From positions 186,001 to 250,000 of the forward strand of contig NZ_JAHHZM010000001.1 in assembly GCF_018642165.1 (NCBI RefSeq): 64,000 bases of DNA, written 5' to 3'. Under the pieces are notes generated by a model, which was given only the letters and a program-made list of their open reading frames with translations, had not been told where the DNA came from and ran no database searches. The position numbers and the translations under genes were made by a program. Every line of letters begins with the position of its first letter. Within the stretch, counting starts at the first letter, position 1. Below, piece by piece: positions 35,325 to 44,051 of this stretch. This stretch comes from Echinicola shivajiensis. Lineage in GTDB: Bacteria; Bacteroidota; Bacteroidia; Cytophagales; Cyclobacteriaceae.

Positions 35325-37106
35325 TTAATTATTTTCATATACCGCAGCCTCTTCTTCTTTAAATTTGCTTTCGGCATCTTCAATTTTACTTCTGTCGCTT
35401 AATTTTTTATTTATCCAAAGAATAAGTAATCCTATAAAAAATAAGAGCGCTGAAAACCAAAGTACGATTACCCTATCTTTTTCTACAAACCGAGTGATAA
35501 CAACCATAAGCACGCCTATGATTATAGTTGACCAGCCACACAATTTTGCAGGTGAAGGGGAAGGTACAACAGAGCGATTTACTTCAACTTGTTCAAACTC
35601 AACACCCTTCACCCTAACCCAACCTATATCTGTCTCTTTTTGTATAATTTCTGCAAGTCCCAATATTAAAACAGGTACTCCTAAGCCAACAATAATCTCG
35701 GTCATTCTCTGGTTACTTCTTACTAAAAAAATAAGATCATTAGTCCACCCGTAACCACCAAGCCAATTGTATTCCATCAAACCTATTTTCACAAAAAGAC
35801 ATGCAAAAATCCCGGTTAATGTCACAGCCCAAGCAGTCCTAATACCAATTCTTTTCGAATACAGTCCCCAAATTGTCGGCAAAACTAACGGGCCGGTCAA
35901 CATAGCTACAGAAGCCAATATATAACCAGTATAGGTACCCATTATAGGTATCAGTAATGCCCCTGCAACTGCTATCCCCCCTAGTAAAACTGTAATAATT
36001 CTTCCCGCAACTACCTGTTCCCTATCCCCGGCAAATGGGCGGAAAATACGCTTGTAAAACTCAGAAGTAAAGGCACCAGCAAACACATTAAGTTGGGTAG
36101 TAACCATACTGGCAGTTGCTGAACACATTGCCGCAATCATTAATCCTAGCATTCCCGAAGGTAATACTAGCTCACAGGCATATATATACGCCTTTTCGGG
36201 ATCAACCGAAGGATCAATAATTTGGTATGCAATTGGAGGGATCATCCATAATATGGGACTGATCAAATAGAGAATTCCAAATAGATAGGAAGATCTACGG
36301 GCATCTTTTGAAGTTTTAACACATGAAAACCGTTGTATATAAGCCCATTCCCCTCCCATCTTGAAGAAGAACACCAAACACCAACCCACTAAAAAATACC
36401 ACGAAAATTCTCCACTTACTGGCTGCCAAAATCCATCAGGGCTCTTCTCTATTAAAGCCTTGACCCCTCCCACTTTCATCAGGATCATCGGAACCACCAT
36501 AACTACTGAAACCGTTAACAAAATAAACTGAAGAGCATCGGTCATCAATACAGCCCAGAGCCCTCCCCCTGTCGTTATCAGAATTACAACAGCACAAATT
36601 ATCAGCGAGGCTGCTGTTACTGAAAAATGCCCGGTTTCAGCATCAGCCAACCAATGCCCATCCGGCATGGGGATAAGTGCAGTAACTACCACTGCTAAAG
36701 CATAGACTGCCCCTCCCATTGTAAATAGCCCTACAACACCTTGGATCCAGGTATAAAACTGAACAATTGACCTTCCAAACCTGGCATCAAGGAAAGATGC
36801 GGCAGATTCATACCCCATACTTTTCCACTTCCCTGCCACCAACCAACCGACAAGCAATGAGGCTACGCCGATCACCATCAAAATTGAAACACCTACCAAA
36901 CCATGCTGATACGCCAAACCACCCCATACAACGAAAGTACCAGCTGAAAATGTCGTCATAAAAGCTGACAATCCGGATAGCCACCACGGAGACTGCCCAC
37001 CAGCGTTGAACATTGTTTTAGCATCTTTCATTTTGGAAAAGACACTTCCCATAGCTACCAGGCCAATCAAATAAACAACAAAAACAATAAGATCCAGTTT
37101 ACTCAT
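35325..37106 (-). CDS. Sodium:solute symporter (SSS family)
   Basis: This 593-residue inner-membrane protein has about 13 membrane segments. It starts VFVVYLIGLVAMGSVFSKMK, and its early segment PWWLSGLSAFMTTFSAGTFV is the sodium-binding SSS signature. A second conserved block is ATASMVTTQLNVFAGAFTSEFYKR. It would import a small sugar, polyol or organic acid with sodium. It lies between susD2 and the oxidoreductase and appears to be the dedicated importer of locus B, as the MFS protein is of locus A. The C-terminal hydrophilic tail (SDRSKIEDAESKFKEEEA) is normal for the family. Confidence 0.92.
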   Translation of the reverse strand: MSKLDLIVFVVYLIGLVAMGSVFSKMKDAKTMFNAGGQSPWWLSGLSAFMTTFSAGTFVVWGGLAYQHGLVGVSILMVIGVASLLVGWLVAGKWKSMGYESAASFLDARFGRSIVQFYTWIQGVVGLFTMGGAVYALAVVVTALIPMPDGHWLADAETGHFSVTAASLIICAVVILITTGGGLWAVLMTDALQFILLTVSVVMVVPMILMKVGGVKALIEKSPDGFWQPVSGEFSWYFLVGWCLVFFFKMGGEWAYIQRFSCVKTSKDARRSSYLFGILYLISPILWMIPPIAYQIIDPSVDPEKAYIYACELVLPSGMLGLMIAAMCSATASMVTTQLNVFAGAFTSEFYKRIFRPFAGDREQVVAGRIITVLLGGIAVAGALLIPIMGTYTGYILASVAMLTGPLVLPTIWGLYSKRIGIRTAWAVTLTGIFACLFVKIGLMEYNWLGGYGWTNDLIFLVRSNQRMTEIIVGLGVPVLILGLAEIIQKETDIGWVRVKGVEFEQVEVNRSVVPSPSPAKLCGWSTIIIGVLMVVITRFVEKDRVIVLWFSALLFFIGLLILWINKKLSDRSKIEDAESKFKEEEAAVYENN

Positions 37107-37184
37107 AATTCTTAAATCAACCCCTTCTCAAATAACTTAATCAAACAAAATTGTAATGTTCCGATATTAACAAGCAGTCTGATT

Positions 37185-38858
37185 TTAATATTTAGGATTT
37201 TGTTCCAAGGACTTATTTGTCAATATTTCTATATTAGGTATTGGCCACAAATAATCCCTATCGGGGTCAAAGGACCTAATTTCTACCAATCGCATTTCAT
37301 CCTTATTTAAAACATTACTATAATCAGGAGTACCATTTTCATCTATATGAGGAGGATTTGATAAATACCCATTAGGTATTCTTCCCAAAAATTCTCCAGA
37401 CATAACATCCTCAGCGATTTTCCATCTCCTTATATCCATTAACCTTAAGCCTTCATTCGCTAATTCATATTTCCTTTCCTTACGAACGATTGAGCGAAGT
37501 TCAGCCTGAGTCTTGCCCGGTAAAATTGGAGGCATACTCACAGAACTCCTACCTCTTACCTGATTTATAGCACTATACACCGATTCATCCAGTTCTCCTT
37601 CTTCAATTTTAGCTTCTGCATAAATAAGTAATACCTCTGCAAACCTAATAAGGGAGATATTTAACTCAGAATTAGTATCGTCTAGCATATCCTTTATATC
37701 GGTATATTTTCTATATAAATAACCGGTATAGGTGGCGTAGGCATGGGTGGCATCCAGATTTTTCACTCTTGTAGGAGGGCTTGTATTATAGTTCCAAACT
37801 TTAACACTATCATCATTCGTTTCAAACTGATATCCAAACAAAACACTTCCTGGAACTACTAGGGTCATGCCCAATCGGGGATCCCTATTATCAAAAGGGT
37901 TCTCTGGATCATATAATGGAGATTTGTCTATACTTAAACCATCAAGACATTCATAGGTATCCACCATACTTTGTGGAGGCACCTCGTTTGAAACTCCCCC
38001 AGCCAACCTAGAGGTCAAGTAATTTGGGGTAGCGTGGGTAATTATTCCTTTTAAATATTGCAAGGAAAAAATTATCTCATTAGAAGTTTGGCCAGAATAG
38101 GTAAAAAGTTCAGCAAAATCATCGTTCAAAGAATATCCCAAAGAAATCACTTCTTCTGCGGCTTCGGCTGCAATACCCCATCTTTCATCATATAGAGCTG
38201 TTCTGGCCTTAATTGCTAAGGCAGCACCTTTGGTAGCTCTCCCATGGTACTGATCTGCCGGATATTCTGATGGGAGAACCTCTGCAGCTTCAGATAATTC
38301 ATTTAGAATAAAATCAACTACATCTCTCTTACTGCTTCTGGGTATTATTGACTCATCTAAAGTTTGGGTTTTGGTTACTAAAGGAACATCTCCGAATAAC
38401 TCAACCAAATAGTGATAACTAATGGCTCGAATAAATCGTGCTTCAGCAATTGATTGAAAATAGACCTCACTAGGAATGTTCCCTTCCAATTTTCCGATAT
38501 TATCTAACAGGAAATTACATCGCCCAATAGTTTGATAAAATTCTCTCCAGAAAATCAAAATAGAGCCATTATCACTATCATGGCTACCGTTACCAATATG
38601 TTGCATTTGATGGTTACTTCTGTTCCAATTAATATCAGTAGTAACATCTAAAATAACTGGCCAAGGCCTACCAGATTTAGCCTCAAAATTCAGCCCTTTA
38701 TAGCAACCTAGCAATCCCATCATTAATTCATCTTCATTGGAATAAAAAGAGGCTGAAGATGGCCCATCCAAAGGGTACTTTTCTAGGTAATCATCACAAG
38801 ATGATAGAAATAAAACAAAAGCACCTAGAATTATATGGTATATTTTTCCTTTATACAT
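37185..38858 (-). CDS. SusD/RagB nutrient-binding lipoprotein (locus B)
   Basis: This 557-residue surface lipoprotein has a lipobox at FLSSC. The usual SusD N-terminus reads DDYLEKYPLDGPSSASFYSNE, and the core RFIRAISYHYLVELFGDVPL is typical. The C-terminal domain contains VRKERKYELANEGLRLMDIRRWK and ends LEQNPKY, so it is complete. It is a different subtype from SusD1: the VPLVTKTQTLDESIIPRSSK block is shared with the SusD at the right edge of the window. It starts 11 bases after susC2. It presents the locus B substrate to the SusC2 channel. Confidence 0.95.
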   Translation of the reverse strand: MYKGKIYHIILGAFVLFLSSCDDYLEKYPLDGPSSASFYSNEDELMMGLLGCYKGLNFEAKSGRPWPVILDVTTDINWNRSNHQMQHIGNGSHDSDNGSILIFWREFYQTIGRCNFLLDNIGKLEGNIPSEVYFQSIAEARFIRAISYHYLVELFGDVPLVTKTQTLDESIIPRSSKRDVVDFILNELSEAAEVLPSEYPADQYHGRATKGAALAIKARTALYDERWGIAAEAAEEVISLGYSLNDDFAELFTYSGQTSNEIIFSLQYLKGIITHATPNYLTSRLAGGVSNEVPPQSMVDTYECLDGLSIDKSPLYDPENPFDNRDPRLGMTLVVPGSVLFGYQFETNDDSVKVWNYNTSPPTRVKNLDATHAYATYTGYLYRKYTDIKDMLDDTNSELNISLIRFAEVLLIYAEAKIEEGELDESVYSAINQVRGRSSVSMPPILPGKTQAELRSIVRKERKYELANEGLRLMDIRRWKIAEDVMSGEFLGRIPNGYLSNPPHIDENGTPDYSNVLNKDEMRLVEIRSFDPDRDYLWPIPNIEILTNKSLEQNPKY

Positions 38859-38869
38859 GACTCCAATTT

Positions 38870-41800
38870 TTAAAACTTAACATCCAATCCAATACTATAC
38901 ACCTTCACTTGTGGGTAGGTATCCCCCCTTCCTACAGGGGCTTCAACATCATATCCGTCCCAAAACTTATCAAGTGTCAATAAATTTTGCCCATTTATGT
39001 ATAACCTTAAATTGTCGATCCCAAATCGGGAACTAATAGTAGAGGGCATTGTATAACCTATTTGAAGGTTTTTTAGACGAGCATAAGCTGCATTTTTCAA
39101 CCAAAAACTTGAATTTTTTTCATTATTAGCTTCACTAATCTGCAATCTAGGGAAAGCGGCATCTCTGTTATCTGGAGTCCAATAATCCTTATGTTGCTCC
39201 TGAACTGTCCCACCGTTAAAAAATGGCATTATTCCTTGTTGGTAAAGATATCCATCTGCCCTGCCGACACCTTGGATAAAAACATTTAGATCAAATCCTT
39301 TATAAGACCCATTAAGTGTTAAACCATAAGTCAACCTTGGAATAGTACTACCAATAACAACATTATCATCATCATTTATTATACCATCTCCGTTTTGATC
39401 TTTATATTTAATATCACCTGGTTTAACATTTCCAAATTGAGAAGCATGTTCCGCTATTTCATCCTCAGATTGAAAATACCCCAATGATTCAAATCCATAA
39501 ATTGAATTTATGGGATAACCTTCTCTACTAACTGTCAACCCAGATCTATTAACCCCTTTCAGATCGATAACTTTATTAACAACATCTGAAATATTGAACC
39601 CAACATCAAACATAAAATCATTAACTGCCCCTTTATATGTCAGTCCTGCTTCCCATCCCTTATTTGAAACAACGCCTGCATTTTGGTATGGCCTTCCCAG
39701 TCCAATGGTAAGAGGAATATCCAAATCATAAAGTATATCCCTGGTTTCTCTAGAATAATAGTCGGCTGTAATTGATAGGTTTGACCACAACGATATATCC
39801 AAACCAATATCTATCATCTCAGTAGTCTCCCATGAAATCTGGGAATTGGCCATGGTATTTAATGCTCCTATATTGACTATTTCTTTGTTAAAAGTATAAG
39901 ACCCAATGGCAATTGATGAGGTAAATGGATAGTTACCAATATCTTGATTACCCAATCTTCCCCATGACCCCCTTACTTTTAACTCCGTAAGAAAATCACT
40001 TAAGCTTTCCATAAATCCCTCTTCGGACACTCTCCATCCAGCCGATAGCGAGGGGAAAAATCCATATTTATTGCCACTTGAAAACCTAGATGAACCATCA
40101 TATCTACCATTTATTTCAAACAAATACTTTTGATTGATATCATAATTTACCCTACCAAAAAAAGATTGCAGGGACCATTCTGAAGCTGATCCAGAGTTTT
40201 GCTGATTCGCAGCCGACCCAGTGTTTAAAACAGGATAGTCAGGTAAAATAAAATTATCCCTAAATGCAGAGGTAAATTCATTATAATAATCTTCTCTAGA
40301 TGCTCCCACTAGCACCTTTAAATTATGATCTTCATTTATTACCTTATCAAAGACAGCTGTTGCCCTTAGGTTATTATAAAAAGATCGACTATACTCTCTG
40401 GTAAGTGTGCTCAGAGCAGGAGATCTGTTCGCCAAGTTACCATCAGGATGAAAAGTGTCTATTGCTCCATAAAACTCATCATTACTATATTCTGCAAATC
40501 GAGGGGCAACTGCAACAGATAATTTTAAATCATCAATTGGATTATAATCAAATGATGTGTTAAGCTGTATTCTTGGAAGACTACTATTTTTTCGTAATCC
40601 TCCATCATTACTAAATGCTATTGGATTCGCACCGTTCCAACCTTCACCCCATGTACCATTGGAATTGATTCCCGGTTGATTTGCAGGGATCCTATTCATC
40701 CAGTGAAAAACACTAGATGTACTCCTGCCCGGTTCTTCAGTAACTTTTGCAAGCAACTGGAGATCTACCTTCATACCAAATCTTTTCGAAAAAGTAACGT
40801 CAGTGTTATTTCTAAAGGACAGACGTTTAAATCCAGAATTATTTATGATACCTTTTTGATCCAAATAGCCAAATGATGTAAGAAACTTAATCTTTTCAGC
40901 CCCTCCGTTTACACTAATAAAGTGACTGTTCATAATTCCTGAACCGGTTAGAACCTCTTTTTGCCAGTCTGTATTAGGATATAAATCTATATTCCTTCCG
41001 CCATCTTCTATATAATCATTAATTAATTCTTCAGAATATAAGGGATCTCTACCTGTATTAACATATGCTACATTTGTCAATCTCATATGATCTATAGCAT
41101 TTACCATTTTTGGTAAATTAGTTGGCTGTTGCCATCCTACATATCCTCTATAATTTACAACTAACCTTTCCCCCTTTGCCCGCTTAGTTGTGACCAATAC
41201 AACACCGTTTGCAGCTCTGGAACCGTAAATTGATGCAGAGGCAGCATCTTTCAAAACTGAGATGGATTCGATCATATTGGGGTCAAGACTATTGATATCC
41301 CCTTCTATTCCATCAATAATCACCAAAGGGTTTGCGCTACTCAAGGTACCTACCCCCCTAATTCTGATGGTCCCACCATCTCCTCCCGGCTTACCCGACC
41401 TTTGAGTAACAGTTACACCAGGTGCAAGCCCTTGAAGTGCTGCTGACGCCTGTCCTACAGGTCTTACCGAGATATTTTTATCTGAAATTGAAGACACAGC
41501 CCCAGTCAGGTTCACTTTCTTCTGAGTGCTAAATCCAACAACGACAACTTCTTCCAAGCCCTTTATGTCTTGAGAAAGTGGTATAGATAAAGAACTTTTG
41601 TTGCCGACCTGTACCTCCTGAGAGAGATACCCAATAAAAGAAAAAATAAGTACTTGATCTCCTTCCTTCAATTCAATTGAAAAGTTACCATCAATATCTG
41701 TAGAAGTACCAATATTGGAATCTTTAACCCTTACAGTTACTCCAGGAAGAGATTCTCCTGTATCTACATCATAAACTTTACCAGTAATATTGGAATTTTG

Positions 41801-41896
41801 CGCGCTTACTATCTTGGCATTTAATAGAACCAATAAGGGGACTAAAAACCAGCCAGCAAAAATCCACCTTAGGAATCCGTAAACATTAATTTTCAT
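38870..41896 (-). CDS. SusC/RagA TonB-dependent outer-membrane transporter (locus B)
   Basis: This 1008-residue protein has a signal peptide, then a carboxypeptidase-regulatory-like domain (GVTVRVKDSNIGTSTDIDGNF). A VVVVGFSTQKKVNLTGAVSS junction and a plug containing SISVLKDAASASIYGSRAANG follow. A long beta-barrel ends YSIGLDVKF. The N-terminal extension and plug are very similar to those of SusC1, while the barrel loops diverge, as expected after duplication of a locus followed by ligand specialisation. It heads a leftward operon of about twelve genes down to the split transketolase and is divergent from the second DeoR regulator. Confidence 0.95.
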   Translation of the reverse strand: MKINVYGFLRWIFAGWFLVPLLVLLNAKIVSAQNSNITGKVYDVDTGESLPGVTVRVKDSNIGTSTDIDGNFSIELKEGDQVLIFSFIGYLSQEVQVGNKSSLSIPLSQDIKGLEEVVVVGFSTQKKVNLTGAVSSISDKNISVRPVGQASAALQGLAPGVTVTQRSGKPGGDGGTIRIRGVGTLSSANPLVIIDGIEGDINSLDPNMIESISVLKDAASASIYGSRAANGVVLVTTKRAKGERLVVNYRGYVGWQQPTNLPKMVNAIDHMRLTNVAYVNTGRDPLYSEELINDYIEDGGRNIDLYPNTDWQKEVLTGSGIMNSHFISVNGGAEKIKFLTSFGYLDQKGIINNSGFKRLSFRNNTDVTFSKRFGMKVDLQLLAKVTEEPGRSTSSVFHWMNRIPANQPGINSNGTWGEGWNGANPIAFSNDGGLRKNSSLPRIQLNTSFDYNPIDDLKLSVAVAPRFAEYSNDEFYGAIDTFHPDGNLANRSPALSTLTREYSRSFYNNLRATAVFDKVINEDHNLKVLVGASREDYYNEFTSAFRDNFILPDYPVLNTGSAANQQNSGSASEWSLQSFFGRVNYDINQKYLFEINGRYDGSSRFSSGNKYGFFPSLSAGWRVSEEGFMESLSDFLTELKVRGSWGRLGNQDIGNYPFTSSIAIGSYTFNKEIVNIGALNTMANSQISWETTEMIDIGLDISLWSNLSITADYYSRETRDILYDLDIPLTIGLGRPYQNAGVVSNKGWEAGLTYKGAVNDFMFDVGFNISDVVNKVIDLKGVNRSGLTVSREGYPINSIYGFESLGYFQSEDEIAEHASQFGNVKPGDIKYKDQNGDGIINDDDNVVIGSTIPRLTYGLTLNGSYKGFDLNVFIQGVGRADGYLYQQGIMPFFNGGTVQEQHKDYWTPDNRDAAFPRLQISEANNEKNSSFWLKNAAYARLKNLQIGYTMPSTISSRFGIDNLRLYINGQNLLTLDKFWDGYDVEAPVGRGDTYPQVKVYSIGLDVKF

Positions 41897-41991
41897 AAGA
41901 CATTATTTTGGGTTGAAACAATCCATGATTAACAATAACACAAAAAAGCATTTTTTAATTTTTTAAAACAAATTTAAAGCGATTTAAATTA

Positions 41992-42001
41992 TCAAATAAA
42001 C
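41992..42001 (-). promoter_or_regulatory. Shared motif upstream of susC2, candidate -7 box
   Basis: The minus strand reads GTTTATTTGA, identical to the element upstream of susC1 and close to TAnnTTTG. It sits about 96 bases before the susC2 start. The element could equally be part of a DeoR operator. Confidence 0.35.
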
Positions 42002-42116
42002 TTTTTTAAATGTTTTATAACCAAATATTAAACCAAATATCAAGGCATAAATAAAATTATAGCCCTAAATAGCTTCAAATAAATTAATGAATGCCAAAAA
42101 AAATTCCATAATAATC

Positions 42117-42124
42117 TATATTTG
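42117..42124 (+). promoter_or_regulatory. Bacteroidetes -7 promoter box of deoR2
   Basis: TATATTTG, an exact TAnnTTTG match, ends 46 bases before the deoR2 ATG. It has the same sequence and nearly the same spacing as in front of deoR1. Confidence 0.5.
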
Positions 42125-42170
42125 GAATTGAATACATTAGTTTAAAAACACTTTAAAACCCTTTCATTAA

Positions 42171-42935
42171 ATGGATATTACAGAGAGACATGAAATGATT
42201 CTAAAAATGCTTAATGAAGATGGCAGAGTAAAAATTCAGGAATTAAGTGATAAAATGAATGTTTCAGGTGTAACTATAAGAAAAGACCTTAAACTATTGG
42301 AAGAAAAAAAACTACTCTATAGAACTAAAGGTGGGGGATCTTTAAACAACCCCTATATGAATGAAAGGCCCATAAATGAAAAAGCATTAATTAATTACGA
42401 ACAAAAAGAGAAAATAGCCAAAGAGGCTTTAAAACTTATAGGAGATAGTGATTCATTAATAATTGGCTCAGGAACAACTGTATTTCAAATTGCTAGGTTT
42501 TTACAACCTATACATCCCTTAACAGTTATAACACCTGCGGTCAAAGTAACTATTGAACTATGCGACAAAAAAAATATTGAAATAATTCAGCTAGGAGGCA
42601 TAATCCGACCAAATTCATCCTCCGTCACAGGAACTAATGCTGAAAAAACATTAGAAGACATTTCCACAAGTATATTGTTTTTAGGAGTTGACGGCATAGA
42701 TTTGGATTTTGGATTATCAATAACAAACATTTCAGAGGCAAGCCTTAATAAAAAAATGATTGATGCCGCTCAAACCCTCGTTATACTTGCGGACAGTTCA
42801 AAATTCGGTAAAAGAGGATTAGGAAAAGTATGTTCCTTTGATCATGTTCATTATATCATTACCGATGAAAATGCTCCGAAAAGCACAATCAAAGCATTAG
42901 AAGAAAAGGATATTAAAGTAATTATTGCCAAATAA
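42171..42935 (+). CDS. DeoR/GlpR-family transcriptional regulator, copy 2
   Basis: This 254-residue regulator is the same length as copy 1 and aligns with it without gaps from end to end. The winged helix reads VKIQELSDKMNVSGVTIRKD. The recognition helix (VSGVTIRKDLKLL) is unchanged, so the two proteins probably bind the same operator. The effector domain keeps IIGSGTTVFQIA, FLGVDGIDLDFG and LADSSKFGKRGL; most differences are conservative. It is divergent from susC2 (274 bases between) and should control locus B. Cross-regulation between loci A and B is likely. The gene ends inside a long perfect hairpin that can act as its terminator. Confidence 0.93.
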   Translation: MDITERHEMILKMLNEDGRVKIQELSDKMNVSGVTIRKDLKLLEEKKLLYRTKGGGSLNNPYMNERPINEKALINYEQKEKIAKEALKLIGDSDSLIIGSGTTVFQIARFLQPIHPLTVITPAVKVTIELCDKKNIEIIQLGGIIRPNSSSVTGTNAEKTLEDISTSILFLGVDGIDLDFGLSITNISEASLNKKMIDAAQTLVILADSSKFGKRGLGKVCSFDHVHYIITDENAPKSTIKALEEKDIKVIIAK

Positions 42936-42952
42936 TTACTTTAATATCCTTT
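42905..42952 (+). terminator. 22-bp perfect hairpin overlapping the deoR2 stop codon
   Basis: The arms at 42905-42926 and 42931-42952 are perfectly complementary over 22 bases with a 4-base loop (GCCA). The stop codon TAA (42933-42935) lies in the right arm, so the last codons of deoR2 form the left arm. The stem is AT-rich and is followed by GTTTAAGG rather than a pure T-run. The end of deoR1 does not have this structure. Rho-independent termination or mRNA 3'-end protection is likely. Confidence 0.65.
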
Positions 42953-43359
42953 GTTTAAGGAGCAATATATTATTTAGACTTTGCCTCCATGAATGAGGAT
43001 ACAATTATACTTCAAGCATAGAGCAATTTACCAGTTCAGATTATTTCCACAGCTATTCTATCTAAAAAAATTGTAAGAGTTCAAGTAAACACCTAAAATA
43101 TAAAAGGAAAAACCCCTTCACACTATTACTTTTCTCTTTTGATACAACACCCAATCAACAGTGGGTATATTTATAATCCTTGTCAATGGAAATCACCTCG
43201 ATATTGTAAACATTATTTACTTTTTAAAATTCTATTATTGTTTCTCCTAATACCCCACATACTTTTTGATCTTAGCCTTAGAACATATTTTTTTATAAGC
43301 CAGTAGAACAGTATTTGACCATATTCACAGATAGTAGTCTTTCAAATGCCTAAGTTAAT

Positions 43360-43401
43360 CTATCATTTCCATCTCTTCCAAAAAAGAGTTCGATCCATGT
43401 A
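43360..43401. repeat. Direct repeat, copy 1
   Basis: This 42-base segment recurs at 43719-43760 with three mismatches. Read on the minus strand both copies encode GSNSFLEEMEMI. The repeats may be two decayed copies of a gene end rather than a transposon terminus. They flank the winged-helix remnant. Confidence 0.6.
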
Positions 43402-43448
43402 CCTCTAGCTCCAGCTGACGGTATCATAAACAATTATTCTTAGAATTA

Positions 43449-43680
43449 ATTTCATCAGAAAGTTTCGAAATTATTCCCAAATCCTCCACAAATCGGTTCG
43501 AAACAAGTACCGAGTGGTCACCCGATATACTTACTTGAAAAAGGAAAAATCTCAAGGAAAGAGGCTAGTAACTTATTAGGATTGAAAAACACCAAAACTT
43601 ACGAAATTCTCACTGAAATGGTGGACCAAGATCTTATCAAAAAACAGGGCAAAGGGAGAGCCACTTACTACAAACTATAG
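43449..43680 (+). pseudogene. C-terminal winged-helix remnant
   Basis: An open frame without a plausible start encodes QVPSGHPIYLLEKGKISRKE, then ASNLLGLKNTKTYEILTEMV, and ends GKGRATYYKL. This is the pattern of winged-helix domains found at the C-terminus of Fic or AlbA/RecG-like proteins. Everything N-terminal to it is absent. It is likely a decayed gene end. Confidence 0.5.
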
Positions 43681-43718
43681 TGGCTCCTCTCCAGACTTCC
43701 CCAAAACTATAAGCTTCT

Positions 43719-43760
43719 CTATCATTTCCATTTCTTCTAAAAAAGAGTTCGATCCACGTA
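43719..43760. repeat. Direct repeat, copy 2
   Basis: This is the second copy of the 42-base repeat (39 of 42 positions identical to 43360-43401), located just beyond the stop of the winged-helix remnant. Confidence 0.6.
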
Positions 43761-44051
43761 TCGCCAGCTCCATAACAACAAGCAGAAAGTTATGAGATAT
43801 AATTAAGTTAAAGGTTAATTAAATTAAATGTGTCTTTAGAAACCGTCAGTAATGAGCTAAAAACAAAGTGCCAGTGCACTTATTAGCGAAAGTAAACAAT
43901 CCACTTATATTCATTTGATTATAATAAAATCCTAATAAAAGAGGCTTTTTTATATTTCACTAAAAAAACACAATGATTTACTAAATCCTCACAGAGATAA
44001 CGCCCCCTGAATGGTTCCTATACCATCTGGTATTATTGAAATTGCCTTTTA

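Larger units (their letters stand above)
42953..44051. other. 1.1 kb region between locus B and the GH locus
   Basis: There is no intact gene. It contains a winged-helix gene remnant (43449-43680) flanked by a 42-base direct repeat. The remainder is AT-rich with frequent stops in all frames that I checked. Confidence 0.55.
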
